A stretch of 9,499 nucleotides of DNA from Pseudomonadota bacterium (GCA_023433965.1 JAEYTQ010000255.1:1-9499), one strand, 5' to 3'; counted from the stretch's first letter, positions 1-6,999 are shown. Program-made: numbers and translations. Notes: a model not told the origin generated them from the letters alone.

Positions 1-1633
1 CGCCACCGGCGCGGTCAGCAAGTCGCTCAAGGACCTCGAGCAGGCCTCGCGGTCGGCGATCGACCAGTCGCGCCAGGTTTCGATCGCGGCGGTCACCGAG
101 ATGCAGGAGACCAGCAAGATCCTGCGCACCGACACGGTGGCGCTGTTCGAGCGCCTGCGTGAAGGCAACATCCTGCTCCAGGAGGTGCTGACCGGTGCCC
201 ACGACAACCTCAACTCGCTGGAGCGGGCGCTGGTGACGCGCGTCGCCGACTTCGTCTCGGCGATGAACGACGTCACCTCGCGCAACGGCGCTGCGACGCA
301 GAACCTGGAAGAGCAGCTCAACGTCTTCAACAGCAAGACCACGAAGGCGCTGCAGGATCTCGGCGAGCTGTCGACGCAGTTCGACAAGCACGGCCAGGCG
401 CTGGTCGAGGCCGCGCAGGTGGTCGAGCAGAGCAACAAGAACACCACCGCCTCGCTCGCCGAACGCAAGCAGGCGCTGGAATCGCTCGTCACCACGATCG
501 ACCTGCGGACGGCCGATCTCGACCAGCGGCTGTCGCGCTTCACCGGGCTGCTCGATGAATCGCTGGCGGCCGCCGAAGAGCGCGCCCGCGACATCGCCCG
601 TGTCGTGGCCGAGACCGCCGGCGCAGGCTCTGCCGCGATCACCCGCCAGTTCGAGGCGGTGCGGGTGGCGTCCGAGGAGGAGCACCGGCAGACCATCGAG
701 GCCATGCACGACATCTACCGCCAGACCACGGACGAAGCGGATGCGATGTTCAAGCAGTCGACCGAGAAGTTCACCAACCTCGTCGCCAGCATGAAGCAGA
801 TGGCTCTCGAGATGCACAACGAGCTCGAAGCCACCCGCAACGAGCTGCGCCGCGGCGTGCTCGAGATGCCGCAGGAGGCCGCCGAGAGCACCGCGCAGAT
901 GCGCAAGGTGATCGTCGACCAGATCGAGGCCCTCGCCGAGCTCAACCGCATCGTGGCCCAGCACGGCCGCGGGCTCGACGTCACCACGGCGGGCCGCGCC
1001 AGCGTCCACCGCCAGGAGGAGCCTGCGATGGCGATTGCAGGCGCTCGTGTCGCCGAGACCCGCATGCGCGACACCGGCAGCGCTTCGACGCTGCCGCCGC
1101 CGGACCTCGGCATGCCCGCGCCCTCGCGCCGCACCGAAGCGCCGCCGGTCGCGCCCGGCAACGACCAGGGCCGCGACGGCTGGCTGTCGGACCTGCTGAG
1201 CCGCACGGACGCCAACCAGGGCGCTCCGGCCGGACGTGAGGCCCCGCGCGGCCGCATGGCATCCACGCCGCAGCCGCCGGCCCCGCAAGCAAGCGGCAAT
1301 CCGCTGGAATCGCTGTCGCTCGACATCGGCCGGCTGATGGACCGCAACCTCGCCGCCGAGATGTGGGACCGCTACCAGCGCGGCGAGAACAAGGCCTTCA
1401 CCAAGCGTCTCTACACGCCGGCCGGCCAGAAGGCCTTCGACGAGGTCGCCCGCAAGTACCGCGCCGACCGCAACTTCAAGGGCACGGTCGACCGCTACGT
1501 CGTCGAGTTCGAGCGCCTGCTCGATGAAGTCGCCCGCGATGGCCGCGGCCCGCAGGAGCTGCGCAGCCATCTGACCTCGGAAACAGGCCTGGTCTACACG
1601 CTGCTGGCGCACGCGGCGGGACGGCTGGGGTGA
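1..1633 (+). CDS. Large coiled-coil growth-pole protein, GPR/RgsE-like, 3' part only
   Basis: The reading frame is open from the left edge (first full codon at base 2) to the TGA at 1631-1633, so the N-terminal part lies outside the window; 543 residues are visible. Visible residues 1 to about 325 are Ala/Glu/Gln/Arg-rich with heptad-like hydrophobic spacing and few prolines, as in a long coiled coil. Residues about 330-430 are a Pro/Ala/Arg-rich linker containing a WLSDLLSR patch. The last ~110 residues look globular and basic, with MWDRY, FTKRLYT, FDEVARKYR and TVDRYVVEFERLL. From memory, this tail and linker resemble the very large Rhizobiales proteins GPR of Agrobacterium and RgsE of Sinorhizobium. 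Those are apolipoprotein-like and organise the growth pole during unipolar elongation. The family assignment is recognition and the polar-growth role is inference. The gene ends at a strong terminator. Confidence 0.72.
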   Translation, partial: ATGAVSKSLKDLEQASRSAIDQSRQVSIAAVTEMQETSKILRTDTVALFERLREGNILLQEVLTGAHDNLNSLERALVTRVADFVSAMNDVTSRNGAATQNLEEQLNVFNSKTTKALQDLGELSTQFDKHGQALVEAAQVVEQSNKNTTASLAERKQALESLVTTIDLRTADLDQRLSRFTGLLDESLAAAEERARDIARVVAETAGAGSAAITRQFEAVRVASEEEHRQTIEAMHDIYRQTTDEADAMFKQSTEKFTNLVASMKQMALEMHNELEATRNELRRGVLEMPQEAAESTAQMRKVIVDQIEALAELNRIVAQHGRGLDVTTAGRASVHRQEEPAMAIAGARVAETRMRDTGSASTLPPPDLGMPAPSRRTEAPPVAPGNDQGRDGWLSDLLSRTDANQGAPAGREAPRGRMASTPQPPAPQASGNPLESLSLDIGRLMDRNLAAEMWDRYQRGENKAFTKRLYTPAGQKAFDEVARKYRADRNFKGTVDRYVVEFERLLDEVARDGRGPQELRSHLTSETGLVYTLLAHAAGRLG

Positions 1634-1643
1634 GTTGAGCCTC

Positions 1644-1678
1644 GCGAATGGCGAATGGCGAGTAGCAAGTAGCGAATG
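1644..1678. repeat. Five tandem 7-bp repeats (consensus GCGAATG)
   Basis: Five consecutive heptamers are visible with no gap: GCGAATG, GCGAATG, GCGAGTA, GCAAGTA, GCGAATG. Three are identical and two differ at two or three positions. The array begins 10 bases after the stop codon of the coiled-coil gene and ends exactly where the terminator stem begins. It is non-coding. Heptanucleotide arrays of this kind can change copy number by slippage; that is inference here. Confidence 0.85.
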
Positions 1679-1709
1679 AAAACGGGGGCCCCACGGCCCC
1701 CGTTTTTTT
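1679..1709 (+). terminator. Rho-independent terminator of the coiled-coil gene
   Basis: The GC-rich core ACGGGGGCC (1682-1690) pairs with GGCCCCCGT (1695-1703) around a CCAC loop at 1691-1694. Flanking A/T bases extend the stem to 12 bp (1679-1706). A run of seven T follows at 1703-1709. This is a textbook intrinsic terminator 45 bases after the stop. Read on the minus strand, the same hairpin is followed by four T, so it could also stop weak readthrough from the convergent transporter operon. Confidence 0.93.
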
Positions 1710-1730
1710 GTTTTCCGGCACCCTCGCTCC

Positions 1731-1862
1731 CGTGCCCCGGACGCAGCACAGCGCCACTTCGGCGATGCGCTGGTGAGCCAGGGCCCATTTCGCGACGGTG
1801 TCGCCCGTCCGGGTCTCGGCTCTGCGCAGCAGCGTTACGCGCTACAGCGCGTCCGGGACACG
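1731..1862. repeat. 132-bp dyad element with 14-bp terminal inverted repeats (REP/MITE-like)
   Basis: The left end CGTGCCCCGGACGC (1731-1744) and the reverse complement of the right end GCGTCCGGGACACG (1849-1862) match at 13 of 14 positions. Symmetry continues inside: GAGCCAGGGCCC at 1775-1786 faces GGGTCTCGGCTC at 1811-1822, with 9 of 12 positions matching. A GCGAC-GGT-GTCGC hairpin (1792-1804) lies near the centre. The whole element could fold as one long imperfect hairpin. It has no coding capacity and sits in a convergent spacer, typical of palindromic interspersed repeats. The CCCGGACGC/GCGCAGCAGCG style resembles intergenic repeats I recall from Bradyrhizobium genomes. Mobility is not shown; no target-site duplication was identified. 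Confidence 0.7.
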
Positions 1863-1906
1863 AGATCTAATGACCGAAGAGCGAAGTGCACGAACGCGAG
1901 CGCCTG

Positions 1907-2767
1907 CTACCGCCTCGGTGCCGGCTTCGGCGGCTCGGGTGGCGGAGCGGGCTGCGACGAGTTGCTGGCGCCGAACAGGACGCGGGTCGGGTTGCGGTCG
2001 AAATTGTTCACAGCGCGGCTGATGTCGCCGAGGGTGCGGCGGCCGTCGGCCATCAGCGCCCCGGAGCGCTTGTCGAAGTCTTCGGCGAGTTCGCGGATCG
2101 ACTTCACCGCCTGGAACAGCTCGCCGCCGTCCTTGCCGCCGGCAAGCGTATTGAGGCCGAGCATGAGGCTGTCGGCCTTGAGCATGACGCCGTCGACCTT
2201 GGCCATCACGCCGTCGATCCGCTCGGAGTTGCGGGCGAGCGAGGTGGTGAAGGTCTCGAGGTTCTTCAGCGAGTTCTTCACGGACTCCTGATTGTCGGCG
2301 ACGATCTTGTTGATGTTCTGCAGCGTGGCGCGGATCGCCTCGGTGACGTCCTGGAGCTTGTTGGGATCTGCGGTCAGCGTCGGGATGCCGTCCTGGTCGA
2401 GCGGCGGCGGGGCCGCGGCCTCGTCGCCGCCCTTCAGCGAGATGGCGGCGACGCCGGTGAGGCCCTGGAATTCGAGCCCGACCAGCGTGTCCTTGCGGAT
2501 CGGGGCGTTGTTCTCGATCATGGCCAGTGCGACAACCCGCCGCGGGTTGTCCAACTTCACCGAGACCACCTCGCCCACCCGGATACCGTTGAAGTTGACA
2601 CTGCCGCCGTTGCGCAGGCCCGCCGCCGGGCCCTCGAACACCACGCGCAAGGGGCTGCGCTGCTTGGTCGTGTGCAGCGACTGGAACCACAGCACGAAGC
2701 CGATTGCCGCGGCGATCACCGCCAGCGTGAACGAGCCGATCAGGATGTAGTTCGCCCGCGTTTCCAT
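1907..2767 (-). CDS. mlaD: MlaD-family (MCE domain) substrate-binding protein of a lipid ABC transporter
   Basis: This 286-residue protein has one N-terminal transmembrane helix (residues ~7-29), then an MCE domain (~38-116) with the pattern PAAGLRNGGSVNFNGIRVGEV and GLTGVAAISLKGG. A long helical region (~135-260) follows, then a proline-rich tail. MCE proteins are anchored in the inner membrane and form hexameric rings or tubes that pass phospholipids across the periplasm. The long helical part fits the tube-forming subclass better than short E. coli MlaD. The ATG at 2767 is preceded by GGAG with a 6-base spacer. The gene is last in the operon, 29 bases after the ATPase. The auxiliary lipoprotein gene (PqiC-like) that often follows in alphaproteobacteria is absent here. 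Membership in the family is clear; the exact lipid is unknown. Confidence 0.92.
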   Translation of the reverse strand: METRANYILIGSFTLAVIAAAIGFVLWFQSLHTTKQRSPLRVVFEGPAAGLRNGGSVNFNGIRVGEVVSVKLDNPRRVVALAMIENNAPIRKDTLVGLEFQGLTGVAAISLKGGDEAAAPPPLDQDGIPTLTADPNKLQDVTEAIRATLQNINKIVADNQESVKNSLKNLETFTTSLARNSERIDGVMAKVDGVMLKADSLMLGLNTLAGGKDGGELFQAVKSIRELAEDFDKRSGALMADGRRTLGDISRAVNNFDRNPTRVLFGASNSSQPAPPPEPPKPAPRR

Positions 2768-2796
2768 CAGGTGCTCCGGCTACTCAGCGCTGCTAC

Positions 2797-3567
2797 TCAA
2801 CTCATGACCGCGCGGGCGCGCTTGCCATGGAAATACTGCCTCAGCCACGGATGCTGCGAGGCCTGCATGTCGGCGATCGACCCTGCGGCAATGATCTTAC
2901 CGTTGCCTAAAACGGCGATTCGGTCACACGCCGTGTAAAGGCTGTCGAGATCGTGCGTTACCATGAAAACGGTCAGCCCCAAAGTGCGCTGGAGTGTCCG
3001 GACCAGCTCGTCGAAATCGCCGGCGCCGATCGGGTCGAGGCCCGAGGTCGGCTCGTCCAGGAACACGAGGTCGGGATCGAGCGACAACGCGCGTGCCAGC
3101 GCCACGCGCTTGATCATGCCGCCCGAGAGCTCGGAGGGAAAGCGTTCGGCGACCTCGGGCTTGAGCCCGACCATGGCGAGCTTGGCCATGGTGATCTCGT
3201 CCATCAGCCGCTGCGAGACGCGCAGATATTCGCGCATCGGAAACTGGATGTTCTGTCGCACCGTGAGCGATGAGAACAACGCGCCCTGCTGGAACAGCAC
3301 GCCCCAGCGCCGCTCGACGTTGCGCCGCTGCGAGGTGCTGGAGGAATCGAGGTCGACGCCGAACACCTCGATCGAGCCTGCGACCTTCGGCACCAGGCCG
3401 ATGATGGTGCGCGTCAGCACCGACTTGCCCGCGCCGGAGGGGCCGACAAAGCCGAGGATCTCGCCGCGCTTGACGTCGAGGTTGAGGCCGTCGAGCACGC
3501 GCGTTTCGCCGAACTGCACGGTGATGCCGCGGGCGCGGATGATGGGATCCTGAATTCCGCCCGTCAT
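2797..3567 (-). CDS. mlaF: ABC transporter ATP-binding protein, MlaF family
   Basis: This 256-residue nucleotide-binding subunit sits on the cytoplasmic face and powers the MlaE-like permease. All ABC motifs are present: Walker A GPSGAGKS (42-49), Q-loop Q93 in the FQQGALFSSL segment typical of MlaF, signature LSGGM (147-151), Walker B LVFLDE (167-172), D-loop SGLD (175-178) and switch H205. LSGGM followed by KRVALARA is the usual MlaF form. The ATG at 3567 has GGGA upstream with a 7-base spacer and starts 2 bases after the permease stop. A GTG at 3573 would overlap the permease stop (GTGA) but lies only one base from that GGGA, so ATG is preferred. Translational coupling with the permease is likely. 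The open frame continues upstream antisense to the permease frame, but that part has no transporter homology. Confidence 0.95.
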   Translation of the reverse strand: MTGGIQDPIIRARGITVQFGETRVLDGLNLDVKRGEILGFVGPSGAGKSVLTRTIIGLVPKVAGSIEVFGVDLDSSSTSQRRNVERRWGVLFQQGALFSSLTVRQNIQFPMREYLRVSQRLMDEITMAKLAMVGLKPEVAERFPSELSGGMIKRVALARALSLDPDLVFLDEPTSGLDPIGAGDFDELVRTLQRTLGLTVFMVTHDLDSLYTACDRIAVLGNGKIIAAGSIADMQASQHPWLRQYFHGKRARAVMS

Positions 3568-3569
3568 CG

Positions 3570-4703
3570 TCACATCCCGATCGAGGCGAAGAAGATGGCG
3601 AAGATGCCGTCCATGACGATGACGAAGAAGATCCCCTTCACTACCGAGGCCGTGGTGTGCTGGCCGAGCGACTCCGCGCTGCCCTGCACGGCCAGCCCTT
3701 CGACACAGGCGACGATGCCGATCACGGCCGCCATCACCGGCGCCTTGACGATGCCGACGATGAAATGATCGATCGAGATGGCATCGCGCAGGCGCAGCAG
3801 GAAGGCCTCGGGCTGGACGCCGCCATAGAGCCAGGCCACCAGACCGCCGCCATAGAGCGCCGCCATCGCACCGAGAAAGGCCAGGATCGGCAGTGCCAGC
3901 ACCAGCGCCATCATGCGCGGCAAGACCAGCACCTCGATCGGGTCGAAGCCCATGGTGCGCAACGCGTCGATCTCCTCGCGCATCTTCATCGAGCCGAGCT
4001 CGGCGGTGTAGGCGCTCCCCGAACGGCCCGCGACCATGATCGCGACCAGGAGCACGCCGATCTCGCGCAGCACCAGCACGCCCAGCATGTCGACCACGAA
4101 GATGTCGGCGCCGAATCGGCGGAAATGGAAGATGCCTTGTTGTGCGATGATGCAGCCGATCAGGAAGGTGATCAGCACGATGATCGGCACCGCGCGCCAG
4201 CAGACCTGCTCCAGGTGGTGCACGGTCGAGGTCAGACGGAGCGAGCCGGGATGGATCAGGACGCGGAACCCCGCCGCGAGCACGGCACCGAGCATGTCGA
4301 CGAGGCCTGCCACCGTCCCGGCGATTCCCGCCACGGTCCGGCCGATCTGCTCCAGCATGCCGGAGATGGTGATCGGGCTGCTGTCGACCACGGCCGTCGC
4401 CCTGACCCGCCGCACTTCGTCCACGAGGCTCGCGTAATTCGCGGACAACCCCGCGATCTGCGCCTCGACGGCACCTTGGGTCAGACTGCGGCGCAGCCGC
4501 TCGATCAGCCAGGCGCCGAAGGTGTCGAGCTTGGCGACCTCGGAGACGTCGATGAAGATGCTTTGCGGGGTGCCTGCGAGCTTCTCGGCGTCGGCCACCA
4601 TCCGCTCCAGGACCGGCGCGAAGCTCGCGGTCCAGGTCCCCGTTGCGCAAAGTGCCAGCGCATTGCCCTTGGCAATCCGTTCCAGCTTCGGATCGCTGCT
4701 CAA
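3570..4703 (-). CDS. mlaE: MlaE-family lipid ABC permease with N-terminal STAS domain
   Basis: This 377-residue protein has two parts. Residues ~1-100 form a STAS domain (IFIDVSEVAKLDTFGAWLIE at ~49-68), the fold of E. coli MlaB. From ~115 comes an MlaE/YrbE permease with an amphipathic interface helix (~115-165) and membrane segments near 171-190, 205-225, 257-295, 318-338 and 355-375. The cytoplasmic coupling region GRSGSAYTAELGSMKMREEI (~227-246) carries the family's conserved E and EI-DALRTMGFDP. It transports phospholipid between the inner membrane and the MCE protein. Fusion to STAS replaces a separate mlaB, as in many alphaproteobacteria. The start is TTG at 4703: no in-frame ATG or GTG lies nearby upstream, GGGAG precedes it by 8 bases, and the next Met (residue 35) would cut the STAS domain. 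First gene of the operon. Confidence 0.93.
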   Translation of the reverse strand: MSSDPKLERIAKGNALALCATGTWTASFAPVLERMVADAEKLAGTPQSIFIDVSEVAKLDTFGAWLIERLRRSLTQGAVEAQIAGLSANYASLVDEVRRVRATAVVDSSPITISGMLEQIGRTVAGIAGTVAGLVDMLGAVLAAGFRVLIHPGSLRLTSTVHHLEQVCWRAVPIIVLITFLIGCIIAQQGIFHFRRFGADIFVVDMLGVLVLREIGVLLVAIMVAGRSGSAYTAELGSMKMREEIDALRTMGFDPIEVLVLPRMMALVLALPILAFLGAMAALYGGGLVAWLYGGVQPEAFLLRLRDAISIDHFIVGIVKAPVMAAVIGIVACVEGLAVQGSAESLGQHTTASVVKGIFFVIVMDGIFAIFFASIGM

Positions 4704-4711
4704 AATGTCCG

Positions 4712-4716
4712 CTCCC
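4712..4716 (-). promoter_or_regulatory. Ribosome binding site fixing the TTG start of the permease
   Basis: On the minus strand this reads GGGAG, 8 bases before the TTG at 4703. It is the main support for using a TTG codon as the start of the STAS-permease gene. Confidence 0.6.
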
Positions 4717-4794
4717 GTACCGGGGCGGAGAGAATCAGATGGTTGCGCACGCGCCCTTACCCAGAGAAGGTATCCCCAAGGGGTTAATGTTAGT

Positions 4795-4812
4795 TGCTAG
4801 AGGTAACTAGCA
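4795..4812. promoter_or_regulatory. Inverted repeat in the mlaE-dgcA divergent spacer, possible operator
   Basis: TGCTAG (4795-4800) and CTAGCA (4807-4812) are perfect 6-bp arms around AGGTAA. The site is in the AT-richer part of the 134-bp spacer between the divergent starts at 4703 and 4838. That placement would suit an operator for either gene. Short palindromes also arise by chance, so function is unproven. A small CCCC-AA-GGGG dyad lies just to the left, at about 4774-4783. Confidence 0.3.
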
Positions 4813-4837
4813 GGTTCAGATTTCGCCAGAGTTCAAA

Positions 4838-5833
4838 ATGGCTTCCACGACATTTGCCGCTCTGGCGGCGCGAATCGAGCGCTTCCCCATTGCGGGCAGC
4901 TTTACCATCAGCCGGGGCGCCAAGACCGAGGCCGTCACTGTCGTGGCGGAGGTCAGCCGCGACGGCCTGACCGGCCGCGGCGAATGCGTGCCCTATGCCC
5001 GCTATGGCGAGACCCCGGAGGCGACGCTGGCCGCCATAGAGGCGATGCGGGAGGCCGTGGCCGGCGGGCTGACGCGACAGGCCCTCCAGGCCGCCATGCC
5101 CTCAGGTGCGGCCCGCAACGCGCTGGATTGCGCCCTGATCGACCTCGAGGCCAAGAGGGCGGGCCTGCGGGCGTGGAACTTGCTGGACCGCCCGGCACCG
5201 GGCGAGCGCACCACCGCCTACACGATTTCGTTAGGGACGTCCGAGGCCATGGCCGCGGCGGCCGCCAAGGCGGCGCGCCGGCCGCTGCTCAAGATCAAGC
5301 TCGGCGGCGACGGCGATCGGGAGCGCATCGCGGCCGTGCGCAAGGCGACCCCCGAAGCCGAGCTGATCGTCGATGCCAACGAGGCCTGGACCGAGGCCAA
5401 TCTCGAAGCGAACCTCGCCGCCTGCGCCGCCGTCGGCGTCACCCTGGTGGAGCAGCCGCTGCCGGCGGGCAAGGACGAAGCGCTGGCGCGGATCAGGCGG
5501 CCGCTTGCCGTCTGCGCCGACGAGAGCGTGCACGACCGCGCCTCGCTCGCACCGCTGCGCGACCGCTACGACGCCGTGAACATCAAGCTCGACAAGACCG
5601 GCGGCCTCACCGAGGCGCTGGCCATGGCCGATGCCGCGCAGGCGCTCGGCTTCGAAATCATGATCGGATGCATGGTGGCGACCTCGCTGTCGATGGCCCC
5701 CGCCATGCTGGTGACGCCGCAGGCGCGCTTCGTCGATCTCGACGGCCCCCTGCTGCTGGCGCGCGACCGAGATCATGGCCTGCGCTACGACGGCAGCCTG
5801 GTCTATCCGCCGGACGCCTCGCTCTGGGGATGA
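4838..5833 (+). CDS. dgcA: Dipeptide epimerase / N-acetyl-Glu racemase (DgcA-like), enolase superfamily
   Basis: This 331-residue protein has an N-terminal capping domain (~1-120) and a muconate-lactonising-enzyme-type barrel. Catalytic lysines are the second K of KIKLGG (K154) and K250 in NIKLDKTGG, which abstract and return the alpha proton on opposite faces. Mg2+ ligands are D179 (VDAN), E205 (VEQP) and D228 (ADES). A DLD motif at 300-302 matches the DxD that binds the dipeptide amino group in L-Ala-D/L-Glu epimerases. Two roles are possible: epimerising peptidoglycan-derived L-Ala-D-Glu, or racemising N-acetyl-D-Glu in the DgcN/DgcA D-Glu pathway, which is how close rhizobial relatives tend to be named. 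No DgcN (DUF1611) gene is adjacent, so the substrate is undecided and the symbol provisional. The ATG at 4838 has only a weak AGAG upstream. The 3' end overlaps the convergent MFS gene. Confidence 0.87.
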   Translation: MASTTFAALAARIERFPIAGSFTISRGAKTEAVTVVAEVSRDGLTGRGECVPYARYGETPEATLAAIEAMREAVAGGLTRQALQAAMPSGAARNALDCALIDLEAKRAGLRAWNLLDRPAPGERTTAYTISLGTSEAMAAAAAKAARRPLLKIKLGGDGDRERIAAVRKATPEAELIVDANEAWTEANLEANLAACAAVGVTLVEQPLPAGKDEALARIRRPLAVCADESVHDRASLAPLRDRYDAVNIKLDKTGGLTEALAMADAAQALGFEIMIGCMVATSLSMAPAMLVTPQARFVDLDGPLLLARDRDHGLRYDGSLVYPPDASLWG

Positions 5834-6999
5834 GCCTTGAGCCGATGCCGCGCCGACCAGATCAGGATGGCACCGGCCGCAGCCATCGCGGCCATCACGT
5901 AATAGACGCCGTCGCCGATGCGGGCATAGATCACGCCTGCTGCGATCGAGGTCGCCGCGCCGAGCAATCCGTTGCAGGCGGCGTAATAGCCCTGCCCGCG
6001 CGCGATCTGATGCGCGGGCACCCGCTGCACCAGCAGATTCATGGTGCCGAGAATGGTCATGCCGAAGCTGAAGCCGTGGCCGAGCTGGGCGATCGCGAGC
6101 AGCGCGAGCGGCGGCTCGCTGGCGGTGATGATCCAGCGTAGCACGGCGGTCAAACCGCCGATCGCCATCAGCGTGGAGGGATGCAGCGTGAAGCGCGGCG
6201 ACAGCGCGAACACCACGATCTCCGCGGCCACGCCCAGCGTCCACAGCACCGCAATGGCCAGCCCGCTGATGCCATGGAGCTGCCAGTTGATCGCCGAGAA
6301 GGTGTAGAACGCGATGTGGCTGCTCTGGATCAACGCCGCCGACGCGATCACGGCCCAGAAGCCGGCGTCACGCAGCAGCGCCTTGCCGGCATGCCTCTCC
6401 GGCATCCTGCGCCCGAGATCGTCGAGCGGCTGAAGCAGCAGGCTGGCGAGAACCGCAACGACGGCCCACGCCACGATGACCCAGATCAGGTCGCGCGGTG
6501 CGATGACGTCGACGAGATAGCCGCAGGCGAGCGATCCGGCCGCGAAGGCCGCCGAGCCCCACAGCCGCAACGGCCCGTAGTCGAGCCCGTAGCGGGCGAC
6601 GCCGCGCAACGCATAGGCGTCGGTCAGCGGCATCGTCGGCGTCCACATCATGCAGGTCAGCGCATAGATCAGGAACAGGGCCAGCGGCTGCTGCTGCAGG
6701 CCGACGGCCGAAAAGCCGATCGCCGTCGCCAGCGCCGACAGCATGATGGCAGCGCGAATGGCATGCCGCTTTTCGGCAAAGGCGGTGACCTGCGGCAGCG
6801 TGGTGAAGCGCGTGATCGCCGGCAGCGCGTTGATGATACCGATCCAGGCCGCGTCCACGCCGACCGCCTTCAGCCAGACCGGGAAGAACGGCATATGCGT
6901 GCCCAGAACGGCGAAGAAGGCCGAATAGAACACGGCGAGGTTCACGGCGAATCGCCGCTTCTGCGCTGCCGTGATGGGGATTTGTGATTCGGACTGCAT
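5803..6999 (-). CDS. MFS transporter, HcaT / MFS_1-like family
   Basis: This 398-residue inner-membrane permease has about 12 predicted hydrophobic segments. The first includes FYSAFFAVLGTHMPFFPVWL (~24-43). The YGPLRLWGSAAF motif (141-152) and GVAAEIVVF (256-264) are hallmarks of the HcaT (3-phenylpropionate) / LacY-like MFS_1-like group. The natural substrate cannot be read from sequence; many proteobacterial members are named only MFS transporter. The ATG at 6999 gives a normal N terminus for the family. No clear Shine-Dalgarno is visible before it (AATTGGTTTG precedes the ATG), so translation may be weak or leaderless. The open frame runs far upstream antisense to the next gene but has no transporter character there. 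The stop lies 31 bases inside the 3' end of the convergent epimerase gene. Confidence 0.9.
   Translation of the reverse strand: MQSESQIPITAAQKRRFAVNLAVFYSAFFAVLGTHMPFFPVWLKAVGVDAAWIGIINALPAITRFTTLPQVTAFAEKRHAIRAAIMLSALATAIGFSAVGLQQQPLALFLIYALTCMMWTPTMPLTDAYALRGVARYGLDYGPLRLWGSAAFAAGSLACGYLVDVIAPRDLIWVIVAWAVVAVLASLLLQPLDDLGRRMPERHAGKALLRDAGFWAVIASAALIQSSHIAFYTFSAINWQLHGISGLAIAVLWTLGVAAEIVVFALSPRFTLHPSTLMAIGGLTAVLRWIITASEPPLALLAIAQLGHGFSFGMTILGTMNLLVQRVPAHQIARGQGYYAACNGLLGAATSIAAGVIYARIGDGVYYVMAAMAAAGAILIWSARHRLKAHPQSEASGG

Noticed and set aside
1773..2291. Plus-strand open frames starting in the dyad element
   Set aside because: They run through the repeat and then antisense to mlaD; they are explained by GC bias and have no start signal.
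1886..2938. Plus-strand open frame of 350 codons over mlaD
   Set aside because: It is antisense to clear MCE-domain coding sequence, rich in His/Arg/Glu/Ala and without recognisable motifs.
3568..4650. Long minus-strand extension of the ATPase frame (would make a 617-residue protein)
   Set aside because: This stretch is in another frame of the permease gene and its product is Arg/Ala/Gly-rich without domain features. The permease frame has the real STAS and MlaE motifs.
3657..4787. Plus-strand open frame of 376 codons over the permease
   Set aside because: The composition is dominated by His, Asp, Gln and Arg, the usual mirror of a membrane protein's codons. It has no domain and no ribosome binding site.
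5231..6244. Minus-strand open frame of 337 codons across the epimerase and MFS 3' ends
   Set aside because: It spans two recognised genes in the wrong frame and its product is Arg-rich without motifs.
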